This document shows positions 15,961-24,197 of a stretch of 36,026 nt of DNA, one piece after another (positions within the stretch are counted from its first letter, which is position 1; the number at the start of each line of letters is the position of its first letter). Location of the stretch: NCBI GenBank assembly GCA_007693555.1, contig REDJ01000047.1:1-36026 (forward strand), in the 5' to 3' direction. Under the pieces are notes generated by a model. It ran no database searches. It was given only the letters and a program-made list of their open reading frames with translations, and was not told where the DNA came from. Made by a program: the position numbers and the translations under genes. This DNA is from Bacteroidota bacterium (GTDB lineage Bacteria > Bacteroidota > Bacteroidia > Bacteroidales > UBA7960).

Positions 15961-16543
15961 ATAAATTTGACATAATTACCTTTTCCACTACCCTCGGGTA
16001 GTGTTCATATTCCAGTTCATGAATACGTGCAGCAAGGGTTTCAGGTGTATCGGAAGGTAGCACCGGGCACCGGGCCTGAAAGATGATAGCTCCTTTATCA
16101 TATTCCTCATTCACCAGGTGAATGCTAATGCCGGATTGCTTGTCCCCACTGGCAATCACTGCCCTGTGCACATGTTCTCCGTACATACCTTTACCACCGT
16201 AAGCGGGTAAAAGAGCCGGGTGAATGTTTACAATTTTGCCGGGATATTGCCGTATAAGCCACGATGGAAGCAGACGCAGGTAGCCGGCCAATACAATGAA
16301 ATCTATCTGATGGTCCTGAAGTACTTTTGCAGCTTTACCCTTTTCTTCCCAGTCTTTTCCGGAAAGAATCACTTTGGGCATTTTTTCTTTTTCGGCACGC
16401 TTCAGCACAAATGCATCCGGATTATTACTGACAATAAGGCTTATTTTGATGGCATCATGATTTCTGAAATATTCAATCATATTTTGTGCGTTGGTTCCGC
16501 TGCCCGATGCAAAAATGGCCACATTGTTTTTCTTTTTCAGCAT
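15938..16543 (-). CDS. purN: Phosphoribosylglycinamide formyltransferase
   Basis: A 201-residue cytoplasmic enzyme that transfers a formyl group from 10-formyltetrahydrofolate to glycinamide ribonucleotide, the third step of purine synthesis. The phosphate-binding loop 'FASGSGTNAQNM' is at residues 11-22, and the catalytic N106 and H108 are in 'NIHPALLP', with D149 in 'EEYDKGAIIFQ'. The length agrees with the family. It starts 24 bases after the LTA-synthase-like gene on the same strand, so they are likely cotranscribed. The last residues, W-S-V-T-G-N-G, and the stop codon are encoded by an intergenic-type repeat, so the C-terminus has probably been replaced by a repeat insertion without loss of function. 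Confidence 0.95.
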   Translation of the reverse strand: MLKKKNNVAIFASGSGTNAQNMIEYFRNHDAIKISLIVSNNPDAFVLKRAEKEKMPKVILSGKDWEEKGKAAKVLQDHQIDFIVLAGYLRLLPSWLIRQYPGKIVNIHPALLPAYGGKGMYGEHVHRAVIASGDKQSGISIHLVNEEYDKGAIIFQARCPVLPSDTPETLAARIHELEYEHYPRVVEKVIMSNLWSVTGNG

Positions 16544-16567
16544 TATTGAGATTATTTATCCGGGAAA

Positions 16568-18901
16568 TTATTTATTCCTGTAAATGGTTATCCTGGCACG
16601 TTCAAAATGATAAGGTACGGGCGATTCGTTCCAGATGAAAACCCTCATATGCATATTTTGCGCAACCAGGTTTTCTGTTGAGATTACTTCTTTTACACTA
16701 AATGCTTCGTTCTCTTTATCTGGTATTCCGAAGTTTTTCCATGCGAGCCTATTACCCTCATCATCGGTTATCTCATATACCAGAAAAACTTCCTCAAGAG
16801 AAACTCGTGGGTTTACAAAACTGGCATCAAGATAATACCTGTAACCTTGCTGCAAGGGCATTTCTTCAATGATATCAACATACTCCCGCCGGAATGTACC
16901 GCCCTGCATCATAATATCCTCCAGTAACAGGTAATCCAGAAAATCGAAAAACAACGAGTCGGGAATAAGTGACTGAGATACAACAGTATTTACCTCTCTG
17001 AAAGCATTGAGCAAGGATTTTAACTCTTCTGTTTTCTCAGTATCCTCTGAAAGAATGGCTTTAAAACCCTTTTGTATTTCAAAAAGTTTGGAGTCAGAAG
17101 TAAGTATATAATCGCCGTAAACCAGTTCAGATATCTTATTTTCTATGTCCATAAAAGGAATAAAAACCTTATGATTTTCTGCCGGGCAAAGAGGGTGGCC
17201 TATTGATGCAGAGAATCCGGGAATTGTAAGGCCATAGTTTTTTCCCATCATAGAAATGAAACTGTCATAGAAATCATTTTGACTGCTGATGTTATCGAAA
17301 ACTCTTGGTTCGGTAATCAAGGGAGAATAAATAATGAAAGGGATATGATACTTTTCAAGTGGTTGTTCAGATGTTAACTTTCGCATGGGGTAATTGCCTG
17401 TGATAACAAAAATGGTGTTTTCGAAATGGTCATCTTCAGAAACCATATTAAAAAAGTCTCTTAACACATCATCAGTGAACATCAGTGAGATGTATTGTTT
17501 TTTAAATTGCTCAAAATGCTCCCGGGTTTCTATATCATCTATGGTTGAAATTTTGTCAAGGAATTTTTCCCCGTATAACTCTTTATTGTCCAAAGGCCAG
17601 GGGTCATGCATGCTTCCGGTTTGCAGAATCTCAAGTCTGGGGTAATGCTTTGTTTCCTTTCTTTTTTCAAAGTAAAAAGTGAGAAGGTCACGGTCGTTGT
17701 ATCCCCAGAACCAGTTTGTGCCATCAAGGAGGACCGGTTCAAATTTGTCACCAAAGTCAGAAGCATCCCATATACTGTCAGTATCGTTTGCCTGAAGCAG
17801 TTTATTGGTGAATTGATTCCAGGCATGCCTGCCTGTAAAATAGGATGTATTATAATCATTATATCCCAGCACATTGATTACCGAAAAATGCCTGGGCATA
17901 ATGGGAATCATGCTAAATCCTCTGTCACCATAAGGCAGCCCACCCAAAACAGAGGCCAGGTTGTTTTGTGTGCCCGGGGATGTGGCCAGGAAATGATTCC
18001 AATATAAGCTTTCATTTTTCAACCCTTCCAAAAACGGCATAAAGCTGATTTCATGAATGGGGTAAAGAAACTTATTTCCAAGCCCCTCCACAATAATAAT
18101 AACCACATTGGGAGGTATATCGTCATTTGTTTCCCGGAAATAGGGGCTGAGACACGTATCCGTCATTGCTTTTCTCAACAAAGGATATTCATCGCCTCCA
18201 ATATAAGCATCTTTACCCCTGATATTCCAGTAACGTTCTGTGTCAGAAATCTGGTCGTTCTCAGGTATATAGGCTCCAAATGCACAACGGACAGAGGATG
18301 CGGCAAAATGAAAGGATTTATTAATACGGTGGTTGTTTTTGATAAAAAAATCTGAATTAAGGCCCAGTTCGAAACCGGCCGGAATGGAAATTATTAGTAA
18401 AACAGCAAAGAAATTCATTGCAATCTTTGGGAAAACATTTACCTGACGTATTATCACACGAATCTGGTAAATACCCAGTGCTGTAAATACCAAAAAAGGG
18501 AGCAGGTAAGAAATTACAGGAATATTTTTCAGAGAAAACACCCATGCTGAAAGGGTGCTGCATTGGAAATTTCCCGCCGAAATAATTTCTCCGGTATTAT
18601 GATAATATGCCTGAAGGGGTGTTGATATGAGATAAAATATAACAATAAAAACCCCGAAAATCACAGCAGCTTTTTGGGGCTTCCAGAGCCATATAAGTGC
18701 ATACGGAATATAAATTATTAAAAGCGCAAGGTTTACAAGTATAATATCTCCCGCCAAGCCGGTTAAGATTTCTGAAAGTGAACCTTGCCCGGCTGTCATA
18801 ATGATTTCCCATAATCTGAACAGTACCAGAAAAAAATAATTGAGTATTATAAGATTGATATATGAATTAAATGCCTGGAAAAAGGAGTTCAGTTGCTTCA
18901 T
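16568..18901 (-). CDS. LTA synthase/sulfatase-like membrane protein, altered metal site
   Basis: A 777-residue protein with about five hydrophobic segments in residues 10-175 and a large periplasmic domain of the alkaline phosphatase/sulfatase fold, the layout of lipoteichoic acid synthase and phosphoethanolamine or phosphoglycerol transferases. Visible family features are the metal-ligand Glu272 in 'VVIIIVEGLG', the nucleophile position Thr311 in 'ATSPGTQNNLASVLGGLP', and His432 in 'GSMHDPW'. The position of the usual 'GDH' ligands reads T-G-N503-Y504, so Asp and His are missing. It may bind metal differently or be inactive. Residues about 650-777 form an extra C-terminal beta domain. In a Gram-negative organism the substrate would be an envelope glycolipid or glycan. 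It is cotranscribed with purN. Confidence 0.8.
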   Translation of the reverse strand: MKQLNSFFQAFNSYINLIILNYFFLVLFRLWEIIMTAGQGSLSEILTGLAGDIILVNLALLIIYIPYALIWLWKPQKAAVIFGVFIVIFYLISTPLQAYYHNTGEIISAGNFQCSTLSAWVFSLKNIPVISYLLPFLVFTALGIYQIRVIIRQVNVFPKIAMNFFAVLLIISIPAGFELGLNSDFFIKNNHRINKSFHFAASSVRCAFGAYIPENDQISDTERYWNIRGKDAYIGGDEYPLLRKAMTDTCLSPYFRETNDDIPPNVVIIIVEGLGNKFLYPIHEISFMPFLEGLKNESLYWNHFLATSPGTQNNLASVLGGLPYGDRGFSMIPIMPRHFSVINVLGYNDYNTSYFTGRHAWNQFTNKLLQANDTDSIWDASDFGDKFEPVLLDGTNWFWGYNDRDLLTFYFEKRKETKHYPRLEILQTGSMHDPWPLDNKELYGEKFLDKISTIDDIETREHFEQFKKQYISLMFTDDVLRDFFNMVSEDDHFENTIFVITGNYPMRKLTSEQPLEKYHIPFIIYSPLITEPRVFDNISSQNDFYDSFISMMGKNYGLTIPGFSASIGHPLCPAENHKVFIPFMDIENKISELVYGDYILTSDSKLFEIQKGFKAILSEDTEKTEELKSLLNAFREVNTVVSQSLIPDSLFFDFLDYLLLEDIMMQGGTFRREYVDIIEEMPLQQGYRYYLDASFVNPRVSLEEVFLVYEITDDEGNRLAWKNFGIPDKENEAFSVKEVISTENLVAQNMHMRVFIWNESPVPYHFERARITIYRNK

Positions 18902-18966
18902 GATTACATTTATTGGACTGTTCAGAGGGTTTGTGTTTTGTACTTACCACGATGGCAAACCAACTT

Positions 18967-18974
18967 CAAAATTA
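18967..18974 (-). promoter_or_regulatory. Putative promoter -7 element of the LTA-synthase-like gene
   Basis: The minus strand reads TAATTTTG, matching TAnnTTTG, 66 bases upstream of the start at 18901. No clear -33 box is seen. Confidence 0.4.
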
Positions 18975-19148
18975 TAGAAAAAACAGCTTGACTGAACTTT
19001 TTAATAATGAATTGATTTTGGACTAAAAAATCTTTAAAAGGATGTTAGCCAGGTATTTAGCCTGTTTTAAGAGAAAGCGTTTTTATGAATGCAAGGTTTA
19101 GTAAATCAGTGTTTTATAGGTAGTTAGCAAAAATTCACCAAAAAAAAG

Positions 19149-19180
19149 TTGGTTATAACAATTTTAATCATTTATCTTTG
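19149..19180 (+). promoter_or_regulatory. Promoter of acpP-fabF-rnc
   Basis: TTGG (19149-19152) and TATCTTTG (19173-19180) are separated by 20 bases, a very good match to the Bacteroidota consensus TTG-N19/20-TAnnTTTG. A Shine-Dalgarno-like AGGAGA at 19201-19206 precedes the acpP start by four bases. Confidence 0.75.
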
Positions 19181-19210
19181 CAGTCTGTTTAACAAAAAAA
19201 AGGAGAAAAC

Positions 19211-19447
19211 ATGTCTGACATTTCAACAAGAGTAAAAGCTATCATCGTTGATAAGCTTGGTGTAGATGAAAAAGAAGTTACCCCCGAAGCTAGTTTTACT
19301 AACGATCTGGGAGCAGATTCTTTGGATACCGTAGAACTTATTATGGAGTTCGAAAAGGAATTCAACATTGCCATTCCTGACGACCAGGCTGAAAAAATCA
19401 GCAGTGTAGGTGACGCGATTGCTTACATTGAAAACACCAATAAGTAA
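19211..19447 (+). CDS. acpP: Acyl carrier protein
   Basis: A 78-residue acidic four-helix protein that carries growing fatty acyl chains on a 4'-phosphopantetheine arm. The attachment site is Ser37 in '[13 protein letters not shown]', exactly as in bacterial ACP. The length is standard. It is the first gene of acpP-fabF-rnc, 17 bases from fabF, an order that is widespread in bacteria and supports the identification. The promoter and ribosome binding site are unusually clear, as expected for one of the most abundant proteins. Confidence 0.98.
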   Translation: MSDISTRVKAIIVDKLGVDEKEVTPEASFTNDLGADSLDTVELIMEFEKEFNIAIPDDQAEKISSVGDAIAYIENTNK

Positions 19448-19464
19448 AACTTAAGTAGTTTTAA

Positions 19465-20715
19465 ATGAAACTCAGAAGAGTAGTCGTAACAGGATTAGGC
19501 GCTCTTACCCCAATAGGCAATACCGTTCCGGAATACTGGAACGGTTTGCTTAATGGGGTTAGCGGTGCCGCTCCAATCACCAGATTTGACGCTTCAAAAT
19601 TTAAAACCCATTTCGCCTGCGAAGTAAAAGGCTACGATCCCCTAAACCATTTTGACCGTAAGGAAGCAAGGAAGTATGATCTCTTTGCCCAATACGCTAT
19701 GGTGGTTGCCGAGGAAGCAGTAAAAGATGCAGGACTAGATACCTTTAAATTAGACCCTGACAGAGTAGGAGTGATATGGGGAAGTGGAATAGGCGGATTG
19801 GAAACCTTTTTAAAAGAAATTTCAGATTTTGCAAAAGGAGACGGAACCCCAAGGTTTAGTCCTTTTTTTATTCCCAAAATGATTGCAGACATTGCCGCCG
19901 GACATATCTCTATTAAATACGGATTCCGGGGTCCTAACTTTACAACTACCTCGGCATGTGCTTCTGCCGCTAATGCGTTAATTGATTCATTAAATTATAT
20001 TCGACTGGGAAAAGCTGATATTTTTATCAGCGGTGGCTCTGAAGCAGCAGTAAATGAAGCAGGTTTAGGTGGCTTCAATGCCCTTACTGCACTTTCGGTA
20101 AGAAATGACGACCCAAAAACTGCATCGCGTCCGTTTGACAAGGATCGCGATGGATTTGTGCTGGGCGAAGGTGCAGGAGCATTGGTTTTTGAAGAACTGG
20201 AACATGCCAAAAAACGCGGTGCAAAAATTTATGCCGAAGTAATTGGAGGCGGACTTTCTGCCGATGCATATCATATGACAGCTCCCGATCCTGACGGTCG
20301 GGGTGCAAAAATGGTGATGAAAAATACCCTTGAGGATGCAAATATAAAACCCGAAGATGTTGACCATATCAATACTCATGGTACATCAACCCCTCTGGGA
20401 GATATTGCCGAACCTAAAGCTATCATTGCACTTTTCGGAGACTATGCAATGAACATCAGTATTAACTCAACCAAATCTATGACAGGACATTTACTGGGTG
20501 CTGCCGGAGCTGCTGAAGCCATTGCTGCAATTCTTGCAGTGAAAAATGATATTGTACCTCCCACCATCAACCATTTTACCGACGACCCGGAAATACCGGT
20601 ACTGGATTATACTTTTCATAATGCCAGGAAAAGAACGGTAAATGTTGCTTTAAGTAATACTTTTGGATTTGGTGGACATAATGCATGTATCGCCTTCAGA
20701 AAATTTACCCAATAG
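19465..20715 (+). CDS. fabF: 3-oxoacyl-[acyl-carrier-protein] synthase II
   Basis: A 416-residue condensing enzyme (KAS II) that elongates acyl-ACP with malonyl-ACP in fatty acid synthesis. The nucleophile is Cys165 in 'TTTSACASAANAL'; the two catalytic histidines lie in 'HINTHGTSTPLGD' and 'KSMTGHLLGAAGAAEA', and the C-terminal glycine-rich 'NTFGFGGHNA' closes the active site. It is full length and starts with 'MKLRRVVVTGLGALTPIGN', as usual. It is cotranscribed with acpP upstream and rnc 12 bases downstream. Confidence 0.98.
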   Translation: MKLRRVVVTGLGALTPIGNTVPEYWNGLLNGVSGAAPITRFDASKFKTHFACEVKGYDPLNHFDRKEARKYDLFAQYAMVVAEEAVKDAGLDTFKLDPDRVGVIWGSGIGGLETFLKEISDFAKGDGTPRFSPFFIPKMIADIAAGHISIKYGFRGPNFTTTSACASAANALIDSLNYIRLGKADIFISGGSEAAVNEAGLGGFNALTALSVRNDDPKTASRPFDKDRDGFVLGEGAGALVFEELEHAKKRGAKIYAEVIGGGLSADAYHMTAPDPDGRGAKMVMKNTLEDANIKPEDVDHINTHGTSTPLGDIAEPKAIIALFGDYAMNISINSTKSMTGHLLGAAGAAEAIAAILAVKNDIVPPTINHFTDDPEIPVLDYTFHNARKRTVNVALSNTFGFGGHNACIAFRKFTQ

Positions 20716-20727
20716 TTTCTGTTTATT

Positions 20728-21534
20728 TTGAAGCTACTGAATTTTTTTAAAAATAAAAGTAAAAGCCAGGATGCAGAACTGACTCTGGCATTAAAAAATG
20801 TTTTCGGATTCAAACCCGGAAACATTTCGCTTTATAAGCTGGCATTCAGGCATAAATCAGCGGCATCATCTGAATACAACGGCTTCAGGCACAGCAATGA
20901 AAGGCTGGAATACCTTGGTGATGCAGTTCTGGGGTCAGTGGTTGCCGATTTCCTTTTCAAAAAATTTCCCTACAAAGATGAAGGATTTCTTACCGAGATC
21001 CGTTCAAGAATTGTAAGCCGACAGAACCTCAACATGCTTTCGCGAAAGCTTGGCTTTGACAATATGGTTCAAACCAGCAAGGAGAGTCAATCTGTGGGAA
21101 CTTCAATTCTGGGTGATGCTTTTGAGGCATTTGTGGGAGCTTTATACCTTGACAAGGGATACAGATTTACCAATAATCTGATTGTTCAGAAAATTATTCA
21201 AAACCATCTGGATCTTGATGAATTGGTATGTAAAGAAGTTAATTTCAAAAGTAAACTCATCGAATGGGCACAAAAGGAGAAACATACCATAGAGTTTACA
21301 GTTGCCGATGAACTGGAAAATGGCAAAAAGCTCAAGATTTATGTGGTTAATCTTTTGATTGACGGTCAGTTGATAGCAAGTGGAAAAGACTATTCTATAA
21401 AAAAAGCAGAGCAAAATGCTGCAGAATTAGCCAGCATCAAAATTTCTTCAGAGAATCTTTTCTCCGGGGCTTCTGATAATAATGATAGCCATGAAGAAAC
21501 AGACCATACAGATGATGAATCGCATCCTGGTTGA
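20728..21534 (+). CDS. rnc: Ribonuclease III
   Basis: A 268-residue double-strand-specific endoribonuclease that processes rRNA and other RNAs. The catalytic signature is 'SNERLEYLGDAVLGSVVADFLF' at about residues 51-72 and the second metal-binding segment is 'LGDAFEAFVGALYLDKG'. A double-stranded RNA binding domain follows from about residue 165 ('NFKSKLIEWAQKEKHTIEF' to 'KKAEQNAAELASIKI'). The frame has no ATG near the N-terminus, so the TTG at 20728, 12 bases after fabF, is the likely start; 'NISLYKLAFRHKSA' follows as in Bacteroidota homologues. The last 25 residues are acidic and of low complexity (S-H-E-E-T-D-H-T-D-D-E), longer than in E. coli RNase III. Confidence 0.95.
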   Translation: MKLLNFFKNKSKSQDAELTLALKNVFGFKPGNISLYKLAFRHKSAASSEYNGFRHSNERLEYLGDAVLGSVVADFLFKKFPYKDEGFLTEIRSRIVSRQNLNMLSRKLGFDNMVQTSKESQSVGTSILGDAFEAFVGALYLDKGYRFTNNLIVQKIIQNHLDLDELVCKEVNFKSKLIEWAQKEKHTIEFTVADELENGKKLKIYVVNLLIDGQLIASGKDYSIKKAEQNAAELASIKISSENLFSGASDNNDSHEETDHTDDESHPG

Positions 21535-21614
21535 TTTTTTCAAACAGAATTTGGTGCCGGCTTTCAATAATACAGGTAGATATTACTGCTTTGATAGCCT
21601 TCTTAAACTCTCCA

Positions 21615-23975
21615 TTAAGACCCGATAACCATACCTTCCATAGATTCCTTGAGTTCTCTTGCATGCGACAGAAATTCCTCTACGGTCATCTCTTTTAGAT
21701 AAAGTAATCCATGGCAGCCTCTGATCCTGGGGTCTTCGTTCAGATAAAAATAGTTTTTACCTAATAACAACTGTACATCTTTGAGCTGTTCTACCCATAT
21801 CTTCTGTGCCAGTGAGCTGAACTTGCCGTTAAGTTCATAGCTTGGGAAAGAAGCATCAACCTGGCTTACATAACAGTTGGTGAAAGAATCGTTCATTTCA
21901 GCCATAGCATTGAGTGAAACCGGGAAAATTATATTCGCCTCAGCCGGATTAAAGCGATACCATACATTGCGGTAACCCCAGATTCTGAGCTCTGAAAGGT
22001 CATCTTCCTGTTTCCACAGTCTGAGTGCTTCTGCAGTGGCCTGCAAAACCTTGTAATGGGTATCTGGTCCGCTGCCTTCAGGGTCAAAAGTAAGACTTAA
22101 AACAGTTGGTCGTACTTCTTTTAAAAGCTTTAATACCGGCTCAACATCCCGCCCTAGTTTGGGCTGTTCTGTAAAAATATCTCCCTTATAAAAACCAAGG
22201 CGAAGGTGTTCTACATTTTTTACCTGTATACCAAAATGTGCCCACACCAGCTCTTCTTCAAATTCTCTTATCATCCCTTTAAGTTGTTGAATCCTGGGCG
22301 GGTTTTTTTCACCATCATAACTGTTTCTCAGGATCACAATAACTTCATTAAGGGTATCGCGAAGATGTTCGATGTTTCTGATATTATAAGTCTGAACCAG
22401 TGCCCTTATGAGGCGGTGACATACCCCTCTTCTTTTTTCCTCTTCATTACCGGAAGCTACATTGTTCAGATAGTGATAAACATCTTTATCACTTTTTAAT
22501 TTATAACCGACGTCAAAAAAATCAGGATAGTTGATCATTTGGATCAGACCTTTATCAATGAGTTTTTTGGTATCGCTGAGCAGGTCAATTACAAACCGGT
22601 TGGTTACAGCAGTAAAACCACTGGTTAGCACCGCAAACTTAAATTTATTGGAAGGTTCACTGATATGCTTGGTAATGAAAGGTAGTATTCCCAGCATAAT
22701 ATCATCGTGATGCGGACCGGTATGAAGAAAAACCTGGCTTTTCTCTTCTTTCAGACCCCTGAAAATTTTACTTTCAATGCTATCGGAAACCTTTTGCACA
22801 ATACTCTCATCAAGATCAGGAATGAGTTTGCACAAACGATCGTTTTTCAGGTCATCAAGTATAAGCCTGTGACCGAACTTTTCAATTTTTTTACAAAGAT
22901 CAACAACGGCTTTCTCACTTTTTTCATGTGTCCATTCCCCCGATTGAAAGTGCCGGTCAACCATGTCGGTAAGTTGAGAAGCGGCCCCTTGCGTGAGGTA
23001 AAACCGGCCGTTTCGTAATTTAGAAAGCACCGAAGCGGGGTACAGATTTGATATTTCATTTTCAAGGGATTGTTTTACAATGCCGGCTTTTGCTTCACCG
23101 GCTGCAATAATAATTGCTACGGCCTCCGGATTGTAGGTAATGGTTTCCAGACCTATAGTGATCACAAGCCGGTTAGCTGAAATCTCTATCCCTCCCAGGT
23201 CAGATGCTGCAACAGCCTGGGTTTCAAAGTTGGTAGCAGTAAGTCTGCTGGTGCTGAATTCATCCGAACCACGCACATTGAAAGCAATATGACCATCGGG
23301 GCCGATTCCACCAAGGAAAAACCCGATACCTCCTTTGTTCCTGATTTGTTGCTCATAGTCACTGCACCAGTCGTCGATCATAAAGATCGATTTTTGCTGA
23401 AGCTCTTCAAAGGGTGAGCGCGACTCCCGGTATCGCAGAGAAAGATCAATTTTCCCTTCGGGAAAAACTTCACTGAAATGCTTGCCGCCGGCCAGGGGAA
23501 TTTCATCACTGTTTATGAGCAAAGCATTGCTTTTACTCATGCCAAATCCCTTCAAATAAAAATTCAGCACATAATCATAAAAACTATTATGTTGTTTACT
23601 GCTGATGGGATAGAATTCATCAATCTGTACAAATTGAAGCTGGCTCAGGTCAGGTTTTTTGGTAATATCCAATCCGAACTGCTCACGTATCTGGGCACCT
23701 TTTTTATTTTCCCAGTTATTTAGCATATATTCGGTCCACTTGATGAAAAACTCCGGTGTTTTACCTGTTGGAAGACTAATTACACCTTCGGGGTTTTCGG
23801 AAACCCATTCAAGAAATCTTAATGAAGTGATAAGACCCAGTTTTGGGAAATTATCCACCACTATGTAAGGTATCTGGGTGGTTATTGCTTTGATCCCCGA
23901 CCTTTCAATAAAAGTTTCTTCTACATTTGAATAGGAGATATCTCCTCTTTTTACTTCTGATATTTTTCTGACCAT
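21615..23975 (-). CDS. NagB-like sugar-phosphate isomerase/deaminase fused to PIG-L deacetylase
   Basis: A 786-residue two-domain protein of a type usual in Bacteroidales and often annotated nagB. Residues about 25-340 are a glucosamine-6-phosphate deaminase-like domain: phosphate loop 'SLPTGKTP' near 67-74, 'QIDEFYP' with Asp119 and Glu120, and 'GGIGPDGHIAFN' with Asp227 and His229. The position of the catalytic Glu148 of E. coli NagB is Val234 here. Residues about 410-720 are a PIG-L/LmbE-type N-deacetylase: P421-H-H-D-D425 is the zinc motif and 'GPDTHYKV' supplies a later His. Together they could deacetylate and deaminate an amino sugar. Because of the changed residue, strict GlcN6P deaminase activity is not certain. 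It has no signal peptide and is cytoplasmic, and it is convergent with rnc. Confidence 0.85.
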   Translation of the reverse strand: MVRKISEVKRGDISYSNVEETFIERSGIKAITTQIPYIVVDNFPKLGLITSLRFLEWVSENPEGVISLPTGKTPEFFIKWTEYMLNNWENKKGAQIREQFGLDITKKPDLSQLQFVQIDEFYPISSKQHNSFYDYVLNFYLKGFGMSKSNALLINSDEIPLAGGKHFSEVFPEGKIDLSLRYRESRSPFEELQQKSIFMIDDWCSDYEQQIRNKGGIGFFLGGIGPDGHIAFNVRGSDEFSTSRLTATNFETQAVAASDLGGIEISANRLVITIGLETITYNPEAVAIIIAAGEAKAGIVKQSLENEISNLYPASVLSKLRNGRFYLTQGAASQLTDMVDRHFQSGEWTHEKSEKAVVDLCKKIEKFGHRLILDDLKNDRLCKLIPDLDESIVQKVSDSIESKIFRGLKEEKSQVFLHTGPHHDDIMLGILPFITKHISEPSNKFKFAVLTSGFTAVTNRFVIDLLSDTKKLIDKGLIQMINYPDFFDVGYKLKSDKDVYHYLNNVASGNEEEKRRGVCHRLIRALVQTYNIRNIEHLRDTLNEVIVILRNSYDGEKNPPRIQQLKGMIREFEEELVWAHFGIQVKNVEHLRLGFYKGDIFTEQPKLGRDVEPVLKLLKEVRPTVLSLTFDPEGSGPDTHYKVLQATAEALRLWKQEDDLSELRIWGYRNVWYRFNPAEANIIFPVSLNAMAEMNDSFTNCYVSQVDASFPSYELNGKFSSLAQKIWVEQLKDVQLLLGKNYFYLNEDPRIRGCHGLLYLKEMTVEEFLSHARELKESMEGMVIGS

Positions 23976-24068
23976 AGGATGATTTTTTTAAAGCAAAAAC
24001 GCAATAAAACGAAGTTTTATAAAGGATCTTCAGTTTGAACTCACTCTATAATTATTGGAAAGTTAATG

Positions 24069-24076
24069 CAAATATA
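24069..24076 (-). promoter_or_regulatory. Putative promoter -7 element of the NagB-like gene
   Basis: The minus strand reads TATATTTG, matching TAnnTTTG, 94 bases upstream of the start at 23975. It overlaps the region of the divergent promoter at 24095-24125, so the two genes could be co-regulated. Confidence 0.4.
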
Positions 24077-24094
24077 CGTTATTCAAAAAATAAT

Positions 24095-24125
24095 TTTGCA
24101 TAGTTTTTAAAATTTTTTAATTTTG
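24095..24125 (+). promoter_or_regulatory. Promoter of the phosphodiester glycosidase gene
   Basis: TTTG (24095-24098) and TAATTTTG (24118-24125) are separated by 19 bases, an excellent match to the Bacteroidota consensus. The start codon preferred for the gene is at 24198. Confidence 0.65.
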
Positions 24126-24197
24126 TTTCAATATGGTGCAAAAGTTGGGTTTTGAAAAGTGCCGGATAAAATGAATCACACATTAAAATATGATATT

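Larger units (their letters stand above)
18902..19210. other. 309-base divergent intergenic region
   Basis: It separates the LTA-synthase-like gene (minus) from acpP (plus). It is AT-rich and contains promoter elements for both sides (18967-18974 minus; 19149-19180 plus). I see no small gene or RNA structure in it. Confidence 0.6.

Noticed and set aside
22206-22499. Plus-strand open frame of 97 codons inside the NagB-like/PIG-L gene
   Set aside because: It is antisense to a well-conserved coding region and shows no recognisable protein features.
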